DNA of 64,000 bases, from assembly GCA_946406115.1 (NCBI GenBank), contig OX291549.1, forward strand, positions 26,559,901 through 26,623,900. Direction: 5' to 3'. The DNA comes from Apoda limacodes. Its lineage: Eukaryota > Arthropoda > Insecta > Lepidoptera > Limacodidae. Both the position numbers and the translations under genes were made by a program. Shown here piece by piece: positions 11,431 to 23,255 of this stretch; position 1 is the first letter of the stretch, and every line of letters begins with the position of its first letter. Under the pieces are notes generated by a model, which saw nothing but the letters and a program-made list of their open reading frames with translations, searched no databases and was not told where the DNA came from.

Positions 11431-13574
11431 TTAGATTGAAGAGAATTCTTGGACCAGGAGGTAGGTAAGTTGCTGTAGGCCTTGCAGTAGCGCGGGCATC
11501 GGGTTTTGTCCGATCGCGATGGCCTCTATGGCTGCGTTAAGCGCAGCGATGGACGCTCTGGCTATGCTGAGTGACAGTGGCGAGACACAGTACGCACCCC
11601 CGGAGAGAGATGCGCGACCCCTAGGGGGAGGCGCGGGGGTGGCAGTTGGTGGCAAACTATTGAAATTAAAATTTACCTTTCGTTTCGGTGCAGTAGGCGG
11701 GGCTTGCGCAGTTGCGGGGGTGAGGGGTTGGGGGGGTTTGAGCAAATTGGGCAAAGTGGCTTGCGGTTGGGCGCGGGGCGCGGTAGCGACGGTAGGCGGT
11801 GCAACGACGGTGGGCGTGGCTGCGAGCAGCGGTGGCGCCATCTGTTTTTCGACCGCAGGTACCGGTGTAGGCACGTCTGTGATGGCCTGTTGCGATTTCC
11901 CCTTGCCTTTGCGACCTCTTTTCGTCCTTTTTTTGAGGGATTGTGATCTTTCTGTCGGCATATTGGAAGGGGGCATAAGTGTAGGCCCCTGCGTGCGGTC
12001 GTACTCTTGCAACGCTATAATTGGCAAGGGAATTGGAGCCGGTGCCGGATGCGCATCTTTGCGTGCTGGTGGCGGTTTCGGGGCGGGGGGGGCATTTTTC
12101 ACCCCCATTTTTCGAGCCTCCCTCCTGTACAATGGACATACCTTGTCGTTGGCGGCGTGCTCTTTCTTGCAATTTGCACACGTTGGCGTGGCGTCCCTGT
12201 CGCGTGTGCAGTCAGCCGTGGTGTGGCCCTCTCCGCAGCGCACACATTTAATCGGGCGATGACAGTTGGCCGATGAGTGGCCGAAGGCTTGGCAGCGATG
12301 ACACTGCGCCGGCCCGGGCTTTGCCTTCCACGCAGTGATGGATACGCCGGTCATACTTAGGAGCTCTTTAATATTATAAATATTTTGTAGCTCACTTAGG
12401 TCGTACCTTTTTTGAAGCTGGCCGAAATAAATACAATAAGGGCGTCCTTTCGCCCCCGGAATTTGCCGTATGTGCGACAATGGGAAGCCAAGTACTTCCA
12501 GCTCAGCGGCTATCTCCTCCAACGGTGCGTCGAGAGGTAGTCCTTTAATCGCGATTTTTTGCGGTCTTTCGTTATCTAGGCTGTAACAATACCATGATAC
12601 GGTATTGTCCGCTTTTGACAGTTCGTCGATATAGGCCGCCACCACCCTATATTCGACCGGCGATTGAGGTAAAAATCGCACGCCCTTGCCGAACGGTCTC
12701 GCGTGCGGGGCGTGCTTTAGGAGGGAGTGCAGCTTTTTCAGATGCACCGACCATTGGGGCAGGTTTTCTACAATGATCGGTGGGTACCTGGCTTTTGTTT
12801 CCTTAGGCTTTTGAGTCTGGTTTTGAGTTTGGTTTTGCGTAGGCGAGGCAGGGTGGCCGACACCTGCGCGTAGGTCTGGCTTGTATTTTGCGGAGAGTTG
12901 GTGTCCATCTGCTCTGCGTCAACGGTCGTTGCTGCTGGCGGCGTGGTCTTAGTGAGGACGGGTACCTGCCTGTCTATGTTTTCAGCAGTCGATATCTCCC
13001 TAGCTGCCGCTCGGGCTTGCTCAGCAGGGGTTAGGAGCGGGCTCAATGTAAAAGGGCGTATCTCGCGGCCCCTTGCCTTACGTGGGTCGCTCATTTTGAA
13101 GGCGATCGACGGTGGGTTAGCACGCGGTGGTGGGTTGAACGGCGTCGAAGGCGATACAATTGAGGCGTCGCGACGGGCCGACGCCGGTGGGGCGTGGATA
13201 ACTATATCTGAGTTAGCCGCAGAGCCGGCTGTTACCTTTTGCGGCGAGACCTTTTGCGGCGAGACAGCGTCCGTTGGAGAGTCCTGGATGGGAGATAGCA
13301 TGGCGGGGAGCTCTTCGTCCTGGAAGTACTCATATTCATCTCCTGTCTCAGAGGTGGCATAACTTGTTGTGCCCGAGCGGGCTGAGGCCATGGACGCAGC
13401 CGACGGAGGGTGCGACGGTGGGAAAGCTGCGGCGAAAGTGCCGTCCGCGGCAGTAACCTGACCTGTGAAGAGGTTACGAGCCACGATTGCTGGTGGTTGA
13501 GACCTAGACCAAACCTGTCTTTTCCGTACACCCCGACCCCTGTTGGGGGGATGGCGGAACGGAGGGGGTGGCAT
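11431..13574 (-). CDS. Jockey ORF1 (Gag-like nucleic-acid binding protein), one frameshift
   Basis: The frame starts at a true ATG (13,574) with a proline- and alanine-rich N-terminal region of 268 codons that stops at 12,768. The rest (12,747 to 11,431) continues in another frame, so a single frameshift lies around 12,770-12,812, near CAAAAGCC. The second part has a region before the knuckles (KIAIKGLPLDAPLEEIAAEL, then GRPYCIYFGQLQKRYDL) and three zinc knuckles: CHRCQAFGHSSANC, CVRCGEGHTTADC and CANCKKEHAANDKVC, at residues about 149-204. A proline-rich tail follows. This is the usual Jockey ORF1 plan, a protein that coats element RNA. The shift could be mutation, sequencing error or, less likely, programmed. 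The codon at 12,747 is GTG and not a start. Confidence 0.9.
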
Positions 13575-13880
13575 CTGTAGGGTTGAAGACGCTGACTACA
13601 AAAACATCCCTCGACGGGCACGCACAGAGGCGGCCAGAACCAGAGCAAATAAGAAAAAACACTTACTCCTATTCCAAATTGCCTATCGAGAGTAAAGGAG
13701 ACAGCAGTCTGTTGCCTTCTTGCTCGCACACGATGAGCGATGACGATGACGCTTCGGCTCGAACGAGCACCCGCAACACACAAAACGCACGTACGCACAC
13801 CGTCTACAAACAAAAGGTTTTTCACGCAGAGTGATTTATTCATAGGAGCAATTCAGAAAGAAACGAAGCGAAAGAAACAA

Positions 13881-14189
13881 GATACTCCAAACGAACAATC
13901 AAGCTGAATGATCTCCTAGTTTAATTACTGTGACTTCGTGTATGACCAGCAGTACTGACAAGATCTATGCGGGTTATTCAACTTGTACAAAATGCTTGCA
14001 CCCGTTATTGGTACCGAATCCCACCTCGTTCCCACGTGACACCGTTCCTTAACAAAGCTAATCTTTTAAAAAGATGTCGTCCCGCAGACAGTAGCAAAAT
14101 ATCGTAATCCAAATTAATTTGGTTAAACTCACACCATTTATTACTTACTTATATTTCCCCTACATAAAACTACAACAATTCGCGGAAGC
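13881..14189. other. Intergenic, no gene seen
   Basis: No features recognised between the Jockey element and the next LINE fragment. Confidence 0.4.
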
Positions 14190-14600
14190 TTTAGATTTGC
14201 GGCCCCAAAATGTTGGAACGACTTACCTCCTCCTATTCGTGAGCTAACTTTTGCTATAATTGAAATGCAAGTATAAAGCGTACTTGCTTCGCTCACAAAA
14301 GTAAGGTAAAAATTAACCAGTTGTGGTGTTATTCCTAACACAGTGAAGAGCACGTGTTTATATTAAAATTTGTATGTAATATACTAAATATATTATAATG
14401 GGTAATAAAGTTAATATTAATGCATATAATATATCTATTATAACATAAAAGTTTATAAATAATTTAAAGTCTTCTTTTTTATTATTACTATTATATTTTT
14501 TAGTAAGTTTGTAAGTAGTTATCTATTAGTTAAGTATTTTTTGTCGATTGTTAGTCATATCATAATAATAACCTTGTAACAATAAACTTATTTTCTCTCT
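14190..14600 (+). mobile_element. LINE 3' end fragment (C-terminus of ORF2 and 3' tail)
   Basis: At about 14,190-14,272 the plus strand reads RFAAPKCWNDLPPPIREL, matching the C-terminal APKxWNxLP motif of insect non-LTR reverse transcriptases, then a stop. An AT-rich 3' region follows, ending with AATAAAC and a TTTC microsatellite at about 14,590-14,616. It is a short 5'-truncated copy. Confidence 0.6.
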
Positions 14601-14624
14601 TTCTTTCTTTCTTTCATTCTATTC

Positions 14625-14830
14625 GAACAATTTCTTAGAACACAAACACAACTCATTATATAAGCGGTAGAACACACACAGATGGCTGCCCTTTGACTTA
14701 ATTTTTTTATTACTTATTATTAATTTGCTGGTATTATATATGTTAATACGACGAATACTTTTGGTTCGTATAATAGGTGAATATGAAAACTGCTGAAACG
14801 AAAAAATAATACCTAATATCAACAGCATTC
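14625..14830 (-). mobile_element. LINE ORF2 C-terminal fragment
   Basis: The minus strand reads GSHLCVFYRLYNELCLCSKK, the same segment as LCVFYRLYNGLCSEELFE of the LINE at 53.3-53.75 kb. Only about 30 recognisable codons are left. Confidence 0.55.
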
Positions 14831-15265
14831 AAAAGGAATCTAGAAAAATAAAGTGCGTTTATTGAATAAAATAAATTAATATTACTTAACTATATTTCGG
14901 AATATATTCAAAAATAATAAATGTAATATTGTCCTAATAACGATAAAACCTTCTTCAACAGATGCTTCATCATAACCGAGTATTAAATCTCAGTCAGGCC
15001 CAAGTTAACCATTAATAACATGAAAACCTTTGAGAGTGATAATGTGGCAAAGCTACAGAGTGCGTCGGTTACCGGTCATTAGGGGCTGGTAATTAATTTG
15101 TTGAGGAATCTAATTTAAATACACACACAGGAGGCAATATAGGCCAGATCTTTTAAATAGATTATAAGTTTTTGTACAAATATTAAAACAAAACTATAGT
15201 ATTGGAGGATAAAAAGTATATATATGTACCACAAATCTAGTTAAATTAGCCAGCTAATTAGATAC
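14831..15265. other. Intergenic, no gene seen
   Basis: AT-rich, nothing recognised. Confidence 0.4.
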
Positions 15266-15977
15266 GTTCGCCGTTTATCAAACGCCAGCATCCAATTAAA
15301 TGGCTGAAGAACAACTAGCGCATTGAGCGCAACGTTTAACGAGATGCCTGAATGTCGTGTAGTCATTGAGTTAAATTGGATATTGATTAATTTGTGATGT
15401 TTGAAAATCTGAACTTAACCTTAGAACTTAGTAGGTACTTATCTTATCATATAACTGAATAGATCGTTATAGAAGATTTATTATAGAAGAACTAAGAAAC
15501 CAGGCTGGAATGCTTCGCTCGCCCCGCATCTACACCTACAAAAGAGAAACTAAAGCTAACCCAAAATAAATGACACAGTGCGATTTCTGTTCCTTTCTTG
15601 GCTAATTTAAATTATCTGTAATTACATAGAAAACCAAGCTATCCGTATCAGTGTATAATAACTTGACACTATTATCGTAATTTTTTTTCTTGTCATTATA
15701 ATAAAATTTCGTCATCAATATTTTTGATATTACTAATATACAAACTCCTTAAACAAATGGTTTATTGATGTATACTTTAGTCTTTGTAATTGAACAGCTA
15801 TTAAAGACTCTGAGAATATAAGAGAAGGCAGACATATTTCTACATTTAAATTGGGTCTAAACATTTTGAGCATGTTTATAATCATTATTTGAGACACTGG
15901 TATCAAATAAACAGTTAAAGATAGCGTCTTGGTTTGAAGAGATATAACTTTTCAGGACTCATAAGAATTAACAAATT
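15266..15977 (+). repeat. Long inverted repeat, left arm (about 712 bp)
   Basis: This arm is the reverse complement of 17,582-18,270 over its whole length with few differences; for example GTTCGCCGTTTATC starts it and GAACGGCGAAC ends the right arm. The inner end contains the reverse complement of the last 24 bases of the polymerase-like fragment (17,582-17,606). The arms may be terminal repeats of a virus-like DNA transposon or a later inverted duplication. Confidence 0.92.
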
Positions 15978-16140
15978 GGCCGTTTTTAGCAGATATGCCA
16001 ACTACAACTCACAGATTACTCATAGAAACTATATAAAACCTTCTAAAAATAGCCTATGACTAGCTTTATATTTGCGACATTTGGATTTTAGAAATTCGTT
16101 TTCTACGAAGAGAAAATTGAGGATAATGGCGGCGCTAGTG
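15978..16140 (+). repeat. Dispersed repeat R, copy 1
   Basis: GATATGCCAACTACAACTC through CTACGAAGAGAAAATTGAGG to AATGGCGGCGCTAG recurs at 18,271-18,395 and 37,961-38,100, and in reverse pieces near 29,670 and 36,560-36,605. It is non-coding and probably an end of a non-autonomous element. Confidence 0.75.
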
Positions 16141-16689
16141 GGGTGTAAGAGGGCCCTTAAGTTATTCTTATTTAATTACAATGATGTTGTTGGTGACATT
16201 CCAAAAACTAGTCCCCCCGAGGGTGTATCTCAAGATTTTAGGGGTGTTTCCAGTCACGCTTGACAAAAACTAAACGTGTCGGTTCACGCTTGACATGACT
16301 TGACATGTTATACCTACAGAAAATCTTCAATTCAAGTCGGTCGAAATTTGAAGAGAAAAGCTAATAATAGTGTTGAAGATTTACAACTAGCATCGATGTC
16401 AACATCTTCCAATACAACACATAAACAGGACATGATATGTCAAATATGTGATTAACGGGTTTACCAAAGATTCTATGCTCAGCTCTTACGATCTAAGAAA
16501 CACAAAGAGAAATGTCTTATTCTTAATCATAATTTACATAATGTGTCTGTTGCTTTTGGGTCTCAGCTCAGGTCTTAACGTATTACTTAAAGCTGAAAAG
16601 TCACATATAATACAAACTCCTGAAGTATTTATTGCATCAGCTGAAGAATCAATACTGTCTCTTATTTAAGTTTAAAAAGTTAATGTTTA
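16141..16689. other. Spacer of the inverted repeat, no supported gene
   Basis: A 73-codon open stretch at 16,448-16,669 contains one hydrophobic segment (VLFLIIIYIMCLLLLG) but begins with GTG and resembles nothing I know. I do not call it a gene. Confidence 0.3.
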
Positions 16690-17606
16690 TTCATGCAGAT
16701 TTTGAACAGGAAACAAAAGATTTAAAAAATTCTTTTGATTTTTAAATTTGACTATTAGAAATTGGATAAAAAACGAATTAGAAAATTATTATTCATTAAC
16801 ATGACATTAAAAATAAAATGTGTGATGAGTGAGTGATTTAGAAAAAAAAAAAGATAATGGTAGTCCTTAAAATAAATCAGTTCTTAGAAATGCATGTTAA
16901 TATATTCAATCCCTTACGGGGATTTTTTTAAAACTCGTCACCTCATGTGACCCTAATCCATCGAAGTTATATACGAAAACAATACATACACATTTTGTTT
17001 ATTCTTATGGATACTATATAAAATGTTCATATGATGATAAACTGCTGTCTACATACAGAACATACACAGGGCCTAATTGTACAAAAATGTTTATGGAAAG
17101 CATCAACAAAGATATTAGCAATATACAAAGGCTAAATTGTTTACAAAAATGTCCACTTCTATTAACTAATGAAGAGAAAGACAATAAATTAGACGATCGC
17201 AATAATGTTATATTAGGTGATGAAATAACAGTAGACTATGACTGGAATACTAGTGAATTTAGAGGAATTGGGCACGAATTATTGAGATTGAAGTTTCGTG
17301 TACCATTTTTCATTCCCATTCTATTCCACAATCAAAAATTTAAAGATGGAAAAATAAAAATAATTCCGCAAAATAAGTAATATTTCATTCTCAAGAAAAC
17401 CTGATATAAGCGGTCATATTGTACATTTGCGGGTTTTTAGGTTTTTTTTTTTTAATTTATGGCTACAAGTTTAGATAGTTTAGAAAAAAAATTAAAAAAG
17501 ACCAGTTTGTAGAATTAAGAAAACAATTTCCAAACGAAAATGATTTCAATAAACTTATTAGGGAAGGTGTTTTTCCTCATGAATTTGTTAATTCTTATGA
17601 GTCCTG
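16690..17606 (+). pseudogene. Family-B DNA polymerase fragment (Polinton/virus-like element), broken
   Basis: Fragments in several plus-strand frames fit the protein-primed family-B DNA polymerases of Polinton-like and virus-like mobile elements. HADFEQ near 16,700 fits the exonuclease AD-E motif. TGPNCTKMF and the following 97-codon frame (17,087-17,380) contain EFRGIGHELLRLKFRVPFF and IPILFHN, then KIKIIPQNK. After two stops, MATSLDSLEKKL at about 17,461 and then LIREGVFPHEFVNSYES follow. Stops, frameshifts and a missing polymerase palm show it is dead. It lies inside the inverted repeat and its last codons run into the right arm. Family membership is inferred from motif recall; a profile search would settle it. 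Confidence 0.6.
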
Positions 17607-18270
17607 AAAAGTTATATCTCTTCAAACCAAGACGCTTTCTTTAACTGTTTATTTGATACCAGTGTCTCAAATAATGATTATAAACATGCTCAAAATGTTT
17701 AGGCCCAATTTAAATGTAAGAATATGTCTGCCTTCTCTTATATTTTCAGAGTCTTTAATAGCTGTTCAATTACAAAGACTAAAGTATACATCAATAAACC
17801 ATTTGTTTAAGGAGTTTGTATATTAGTAATATCAAAAATATTGATGACGAACTTTTATTATAATGACAAGAAAAAAAATTACGATAATAGTGTCAAGTTA
17901 TTATACACTGATACGTATAGCTTAGTTTACTATGTATTTACAGATAATTTAAATTAGCCAAGAAAGGAACAGAAATCGCACTGTGTCTTTTATGTTGGGT
18001 TAGCTTTAGTTTCTCTTTTGTAGGCGTAGATGCGGGGCGAGCGAAGCATTTCAGCCTAGTTTCATATAAAAATCTATTCAGTTATATGATAAGATAAGTA
18101 CCTACTAAGTTTTAAGGTTAAGTTCAGATTTTCAAACATCACAAATTAATCAATATCCAATTTAACTCAATGACTACACGACATTCAGGCATCTCGTTAA
18201 ACGTTGCGCTCAATGCGCTAGTTGTTCTTCAGCCATTTAATTGGATGCTGGCGTTTGTTGAACGGCGAAC
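17582..18270 (-). repeat. Long inverted repeat, right arm (about 689 bp)
   Basis: Reverse complement of 15,266-15,977, separated by about 1.6 kb. Differences are scattered single bases and short indels, so the arms are similar in age or corrected by conversion. No coding capacity was seen in the arm beyond its first 25 bases. Confidence 0.92.
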
Positions 18271-18395
18271 CTATATAAAACCTACTAAAAATAGCTTATG
18301 ACTGGCTTTATTTTTGCGACATTTGGATTTTAGAAATTAGTTTTCTACGAAGAGAAAATTGAGGATATGTTATGGCGGCGCTAGTTAGCTGCGCC
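18271..18395 (+). repeat. Dispersed repeat R, copy 2
   Basis: Begins CTATATAAAACCTACTAAAA directly at the outer end of the right arm and ends near TATGGCGGCGCTAG. Same orientation as copy 1. Confidence 0.75.
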
Positions 18396-18609
18396 TTAAT
18401 TATGAACAGCAAAAACACGATAGACCCATTACGATAATGATAAAATTATATAACAAAACTAAAAACAAGTTATACACAGAAGCCACTGTGACGTCACGCG
18501 GTAGATTTGGTCAAGCGGGAGTCGACACACCCCATAAAATAAGAAAAACCTCGGGGAGGACTACTTCTTATGGAACGACACCCTCTAGGTTCCCGGACTT
18601 AGTATTTTC
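18396..18609. other. Short spacer, no gene seen
   Basis: No supported coding region between repeat R and the minisatellite. Confidence 0.35.
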
Positions 18610-18890
18610 GTCAAGGAGTGTGAGTCGCCACACCCTTAGGCTTCAGGGGTAGTTTTCGTCAAGTGTGAGTCGCCGCCGCTCAGGTGTCAGGGGTAACTTT
18701 TGCGTCAAGTGTGAGTCACCACGCCCTTAGGCTTCAGGGGTAGTTTTCGTCAAGTGTGAGTCGCCGCCCCTCAGGTGTCAGGGGTAGTTTTTGCGCGTCA
18801 AGTGTGAGTCGCCACGCCCTTAGGCTTCAGGGGTAGTTTTCTTTAAGCGTGAGTTGCCACCGCTTAGGTGTCACGGGGTAGTTAACCTCG
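18610..18890 (+). repeat. Minisatellite, alternating ~46-bp units (A-B x 3)
   Basis: Six units start at 18,610, 18,658, 18,704, 18,749, 18,797 and 18,842, each beginning GTCAAGTGTGAGTCGCC or a close variant. Odd units carry CCCTTAGGCTTCAGGGG and even units CTCAGGTGTCAGGGG, so the higher-order unit is a dimer of about 93-95 bp, present three times. Confidence 0.93.
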
Positions 18891-19984
18891 ACTCAAACTC
18901 TACTACGGCCTTTTTACCCAATTACGTAGTGACGGCACGGATCCAAAACCTCAAGTGGTTTTGTGTGTGTGAGATAGTTTGTCACCATGATGGACAGCCT
19001 AAGCCAATTAACCGATTTCAATAAATGATGTATCCAGTTCAATAATTATCGTCACAGCATATTTCTTTTATCTTACGCAACAAAATATTGTGTAGACTGT
19101 CTGTCTGTAGGCTAACTATCCCGTAAGGTTGTGAGTTTTTTTCCAGAGTCGCGAACCAAATAAAAGATTTAAAAGAAACTTAGATTAAATTACAGAGAGA
19201 AAAAAAGAATAGAGAGACTGCACTAAATATGGCTATATTGCATTGCATTGCAAAAATCAAAATTATCTTGTGCGGATGGGATTTCAAACTTATTTTCTTG
19301 AAACACAGCCGGAGAAGCGCCGCGCCGGGGAGACTAAATGTGTGGTTTCCAAATAGCCCAATATACAAAGTTAAGCTCCTCCGTTGTGCTTTAATATTAA
19401 TCATAATCGAACTGGAACCTGCAGAAGCTTTTCCCTCTTTCACTGTACTGTCAACTTATAGAAAGTTTCATTCAAGAAATGTAAAGCCTCCAGAACTTCA
19501 AATAAAAACTTTGATCCTGTTATAAAATATTACTATATACCATAAAAAATATGTTAAATAAAGAAGTGCGATGTCTTCGTAAGATGACAAAAGAAAACGG
19601 CCAGATATCCCATGTATATCCCAGGGGTTCCTTAAAATTTAAATTATTCATTCATCAAATTATTTAGACACGTTTATGTCGCTAACAGAAAACTACATTG
19701 GCTAAAAGTCATAGTGTCTGTCTAACTGATTTAGAAATTTAAAGTAAAGGAAGTTACGAAATCATTTTACACTTTGTATCAATATAGAATTACTTTTTTT
19801 AACAAAATGTTTATAGGGTTGGGCCTGACTTGATGCAGCCTAGGTGAATGAGATTGTCGTCACCAAAGGTCAGTGTTTCGAAGAAAAATGTAACCAGGTA
19901 CAGAATAAAGAATAGTACCTACTGTGTAAAGTAAAACCTGTCATTGACTTTTAGCAAAATCACTTGAATCTGACAAATATTATA
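18891..19984. other. Intergenic, no supported gene
   Basis: Around 19,180-19,525 both strands are open over about 90 codons (plus strand 19,229-19,525; minus strand 19,443-19,180), with a small GC-rich patch. Neither translation resembles a known protein, and openness on both strands argues for chance. Confidence 0.35.
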
Positions 19985-22945
19985 GAGCCAGTAAATCAAT
20001 TAGTCTAAAATAGACACAAACATCAATGTATTTTGTGACTTCGCAAATATATAACTCTTACCTTACTATAATATTCTGAGCTTAAGAGTATGTAAGGGTT
20101 TCTACCCAATCATTAAAGACATACACAAATGTATTTTTTTTTTGTAAAAACAAAGGAACACCCCTTAAATCAACTTTATGGTTCACGTTGTGAGCACCCT
20201 ATTTATTTAAATACAGTATACAATACAAAACAGTTACGATCTGCTATTATTTCAGGATTCTATGTTGAATTTGATTTAAATATTTAAATGAAACAAAACA
20301 ACTAAGTTCAAGACAATTAAATTTTAATCAAACAAAAGCCATTTCAACGAAATTTCAATTCAGTCTCGAGATTGAATAAGATTAAAGTGCATGGTTGTTC
20401 TAACACTTCGTAATATGGTAAATTAATTACGGTTTATTGTAACAGACACATTACATTGGCCACTGAAGGCACAGGTTTTTAACCGACTGAAGTATATATG
20501 TATTTTCAGTATTGCGTAAAGAAACAGATTTTGACCCTGAAGCTTATAAAGTGACACAAAATTGAACTACGTGTTTTTCGCTTTGAAGTCGATTGCTAAG
20601 CATTTATAGCAAACATTGTCTATTTCAAAATAAACAATAAAAAAAAATTATAAATTTATACTTATGTTAACCGAGTTGAAAAATAGTTAGAGAAGTGCTT
20701 AAAATAAATACTCAGCACAACATTAATCCTAGTAGCGCTGATTTCAGGATTGTTGTAATATACTTCTAAATCCAGCGGCGGCCGAAAGAAAGAGCTGACA
20801 ATTTTTGAAAGGATGGAATTTTCTGTAAAGTCGGAGTTCATTGTGGCAATGAATAAAAAACACGGTCGCCCAATGAGAACCTCATTATATCATAAAAATC
20901 TAAAAGTAGGGTTGCCACGGCAAGTGTAATGTCACATAAAAAGGTTTCGTTAGCACATTGCAAAGTTTTTTTTTTATATAGTTTTATTGGCCAAAGTTTT
21001 TCACTTATTGCTAAAACTGTTCTAAACTTGCCCTTTTATATTATCACCCAAGGCTGAAAGTTAAATTAACAAGAAATAGAAACTTAATTTTAAATTTAAC
21101 ATTTTTGTCTTGTATTTATCAAAACCCCTGTCGTCATCCCACCCACACCTCCTCCTCCCCCCCCATCTGTTTCAGGTTCTGGCTAGGCAACTCTAGCAGG
21201 TTTTCATTATCATGATAAATACTACCCCTGTATATAATTGGTAGTGGTAAATATAGTGGATGAAACCATATAGAACAATTCCAATTATTTATTTCTTTGG
21301 TAAAATTATGAACATGTATTACTATTTTATGAAAAAAACTAGTAGGTAAATAATATGATATACCAGACTTTAAACAGCAACTACACAAATATTGTTTCTT
21401 CATTATTTTTTACGGTGCAGTTATTTTAACTTCTATCTTTGTTTAATATTTAATCAAAGCTCAATATTCTTCCATAAAAGTAAATGTCTATAATAAACAA
21501 AAAATTAATACCTGAACCTTTTTTGCTTAAATAAGCAATAACAATATTATTGCTATTTTTATAACAGGAATCTAACGCATATAGCCATGAAACTTTTTAA
21601 AGTAGGTACAACAAGTATGACCTAAAAGTAAGCTAGTCGAAAGAGGGAGTTCCAAATCAGTTAGTAACAAGTATTTCAGAAATTAAGTAAAGTCGGAAAA
21701 ATAAGGAAAATGTATCTGGCTAGCTTAAGGAACTACTTCACGACTCAAAATTAATTTAACTACACCTACGAGGAATAGAAAATATTGTAAATTGAAATAT
21801 ATAAGATGTTGAATTAAAATCTACATAAAAATTATTACAAATGTTGAAAGAAATTTCATTAGCTATAAAACCAAAATTTATTCGAAATGAAAAATAAAAT
21901 GCAAGAAGGCAGCAACATTTTATTAGAAAATATTTCATACATATTATAACCACAGATGATGCCGTTCAAAATTGAAACGCTTAATTTAGTCCGTTCTGTC
22001 GTTTATATTAGAAAGTTTAGTTCTCACCCTGCACAGCCGGTCAGTAATGAAACATCTTTTCAAAAATCCGTTTCAATTGTATTTTCAGATATGCAGGTTC
22101 TTTCCGAGCAGAAGTGGTGAAAAACTATTTTTTTATCCACTCCCTAATTTAATGCTACTTCGCCCTAATTAAAGCGGAGCTGCTCCTTCCCGAGTAATCA
22201 TACGTATGAAAGAAAGAAAAAGAAAAAGAACTACAAAAAAGCAATAATCTTTATACTGGACTACCAGAATTTCTATACTCATTATCTTAACTAAAAAAAG
22301 TTGAAGCTTTGCCACGGTAACACAAAATAAATAATCAGTGGTCACTCTGGTAATGAATACTATCGAGTAAAGTTGTTACAATCGATACTACCAGCAGAGA
22401 TTATATAATACTATACTAGTACTACCAGAATGTTCATTTGTGTTCAAAATAAAGGTTCTCAAAGTTATGTTTGTATAGGTATAGGCTCAACGCAAAAATG
22501 GTTGGAAATCCCAGCCCTAAATAATTATGTGTAACGACCTCTCGGTCGTCGGCACGATAATTATTGTGTTTATAATTTGTGCTACAAAAAGCATTGTTGA
22601 GATTCTAATAAAGATACAAGAAGATGTCGCACTGAATTTCTCTCCGTAATTTCTCACTTTACGAAGGTCACTTGTTTATCTTTTATGTTTACTAAACAGA
22701 ATGGCGGGCTTTTGACATTATCCTATTTTACCGGAAATTAAATTTCCAAACTCGTAAATTCTCGCTTTTGACGGTTAAATGCGTTCTTTGAAGCTGAATT
22801 CGTAAATGATTGATGGAGTATTAATGGGTATTTCTTTTCAGTTTCATATTTCTTGAAGTTTTTTTACAAAGGAATCAAAAATTTAATAATGAGTTTTTAT
22901 TAATATTTTTAAAAATACATTCTCGCTGATATTCATATACACAGG

Positions 22946-23255
22946 AGCTCGTGGAGTGGACGATTTACATTAAGAATCAGAAACCATATTCGAAGTTAAG
23001 CAAAGTTGCGAAGTTAAGGGCGTGGTTAGCACCTGGATGGGTGATCGCTTAATGACATATTTTTCTAAGCTCCTCCGTGTTTCGGTAGGCGTCGGTCCCT
23101 GACTTTTGGCAATAATGGCAGTCGATAAGTCAATTCAATAAGTGACTTGTCTGACAGTCGAATGACCGCTCGACAACGTCATGTCAGTCAGTATGGTCTA
23201 AGGCTCCCTTTTTATGTGCCCCTGCAGGTGGGCGTATAAAGGTTCAGGCAAAAAA
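22946..23255 (+). repeat. 5S-rRNA-derived SINE-like repeat, copy in unit A
   Basis: TTCGAAGTTAAGCAAAG then GGCGTGGTTAGCACCTGGAT and GGGTGATCGC match the middle of animal 5S rRNA, including the A-box-like AAGTTAAGC and the C-box-like GGATGGGTGA. The copy has a duplicated GCGAAGTTAAG. It continues into TGGCAGTCGATAAGTC and CCCCTGCAGGTGGGCG, a tail like that of RTE-type LINEs. The layout, 5S head with LINE tail, fits a SINE3-type element. It is not a functional 5S gene. Confidence 0.75.

Larger units (their letters stand above)
8390..13880 (-). mobile_element. Jockey-clade non-LTR retrotransposon, nearly full length
   Basis: A GC-richer island in AT-rich DNA carries, on the minus strand, a 5' region (13,880-13,575), ORF1 with zinc knuckles, ORF2 with endonuclease and reverse transcriptase, and a 3' region down to about 8,390. 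The 3' region contains two copies of an A-rich block (about 8,590-8,655 on the plus strand) and two small hairpins (GGGTGAATACACCC; AGGGCCTACTTTTCAGGCCC). ORF1 and ORF2 overlap slightly, as in many Jockey elements. The outer limits are estimates: I found no clear poly(A) or target duplication. With one frameshift in ORF1 and none in ORF2, this is a young copy. Confidence 0.9.

Noticed and set aside
11519..12262. Glycine- and alanine-rich plus-strand frame of 247 codons
   Set aside because: Antisense of the proline-rich tail of Jockey ORF1; no methionine-initiated conserved protein.
19180..19525. Overlapping frames on both strands of 87-98 codons
   Set aside because: No start context, motif or codon signal favours either strand.
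22981..23058. Possible 5S rRNA gene
   Set aside because: Only the middle of 5S is recognisable, with an internal duplication, and it continues into a SINE-like tail instead of a T-run terminator.
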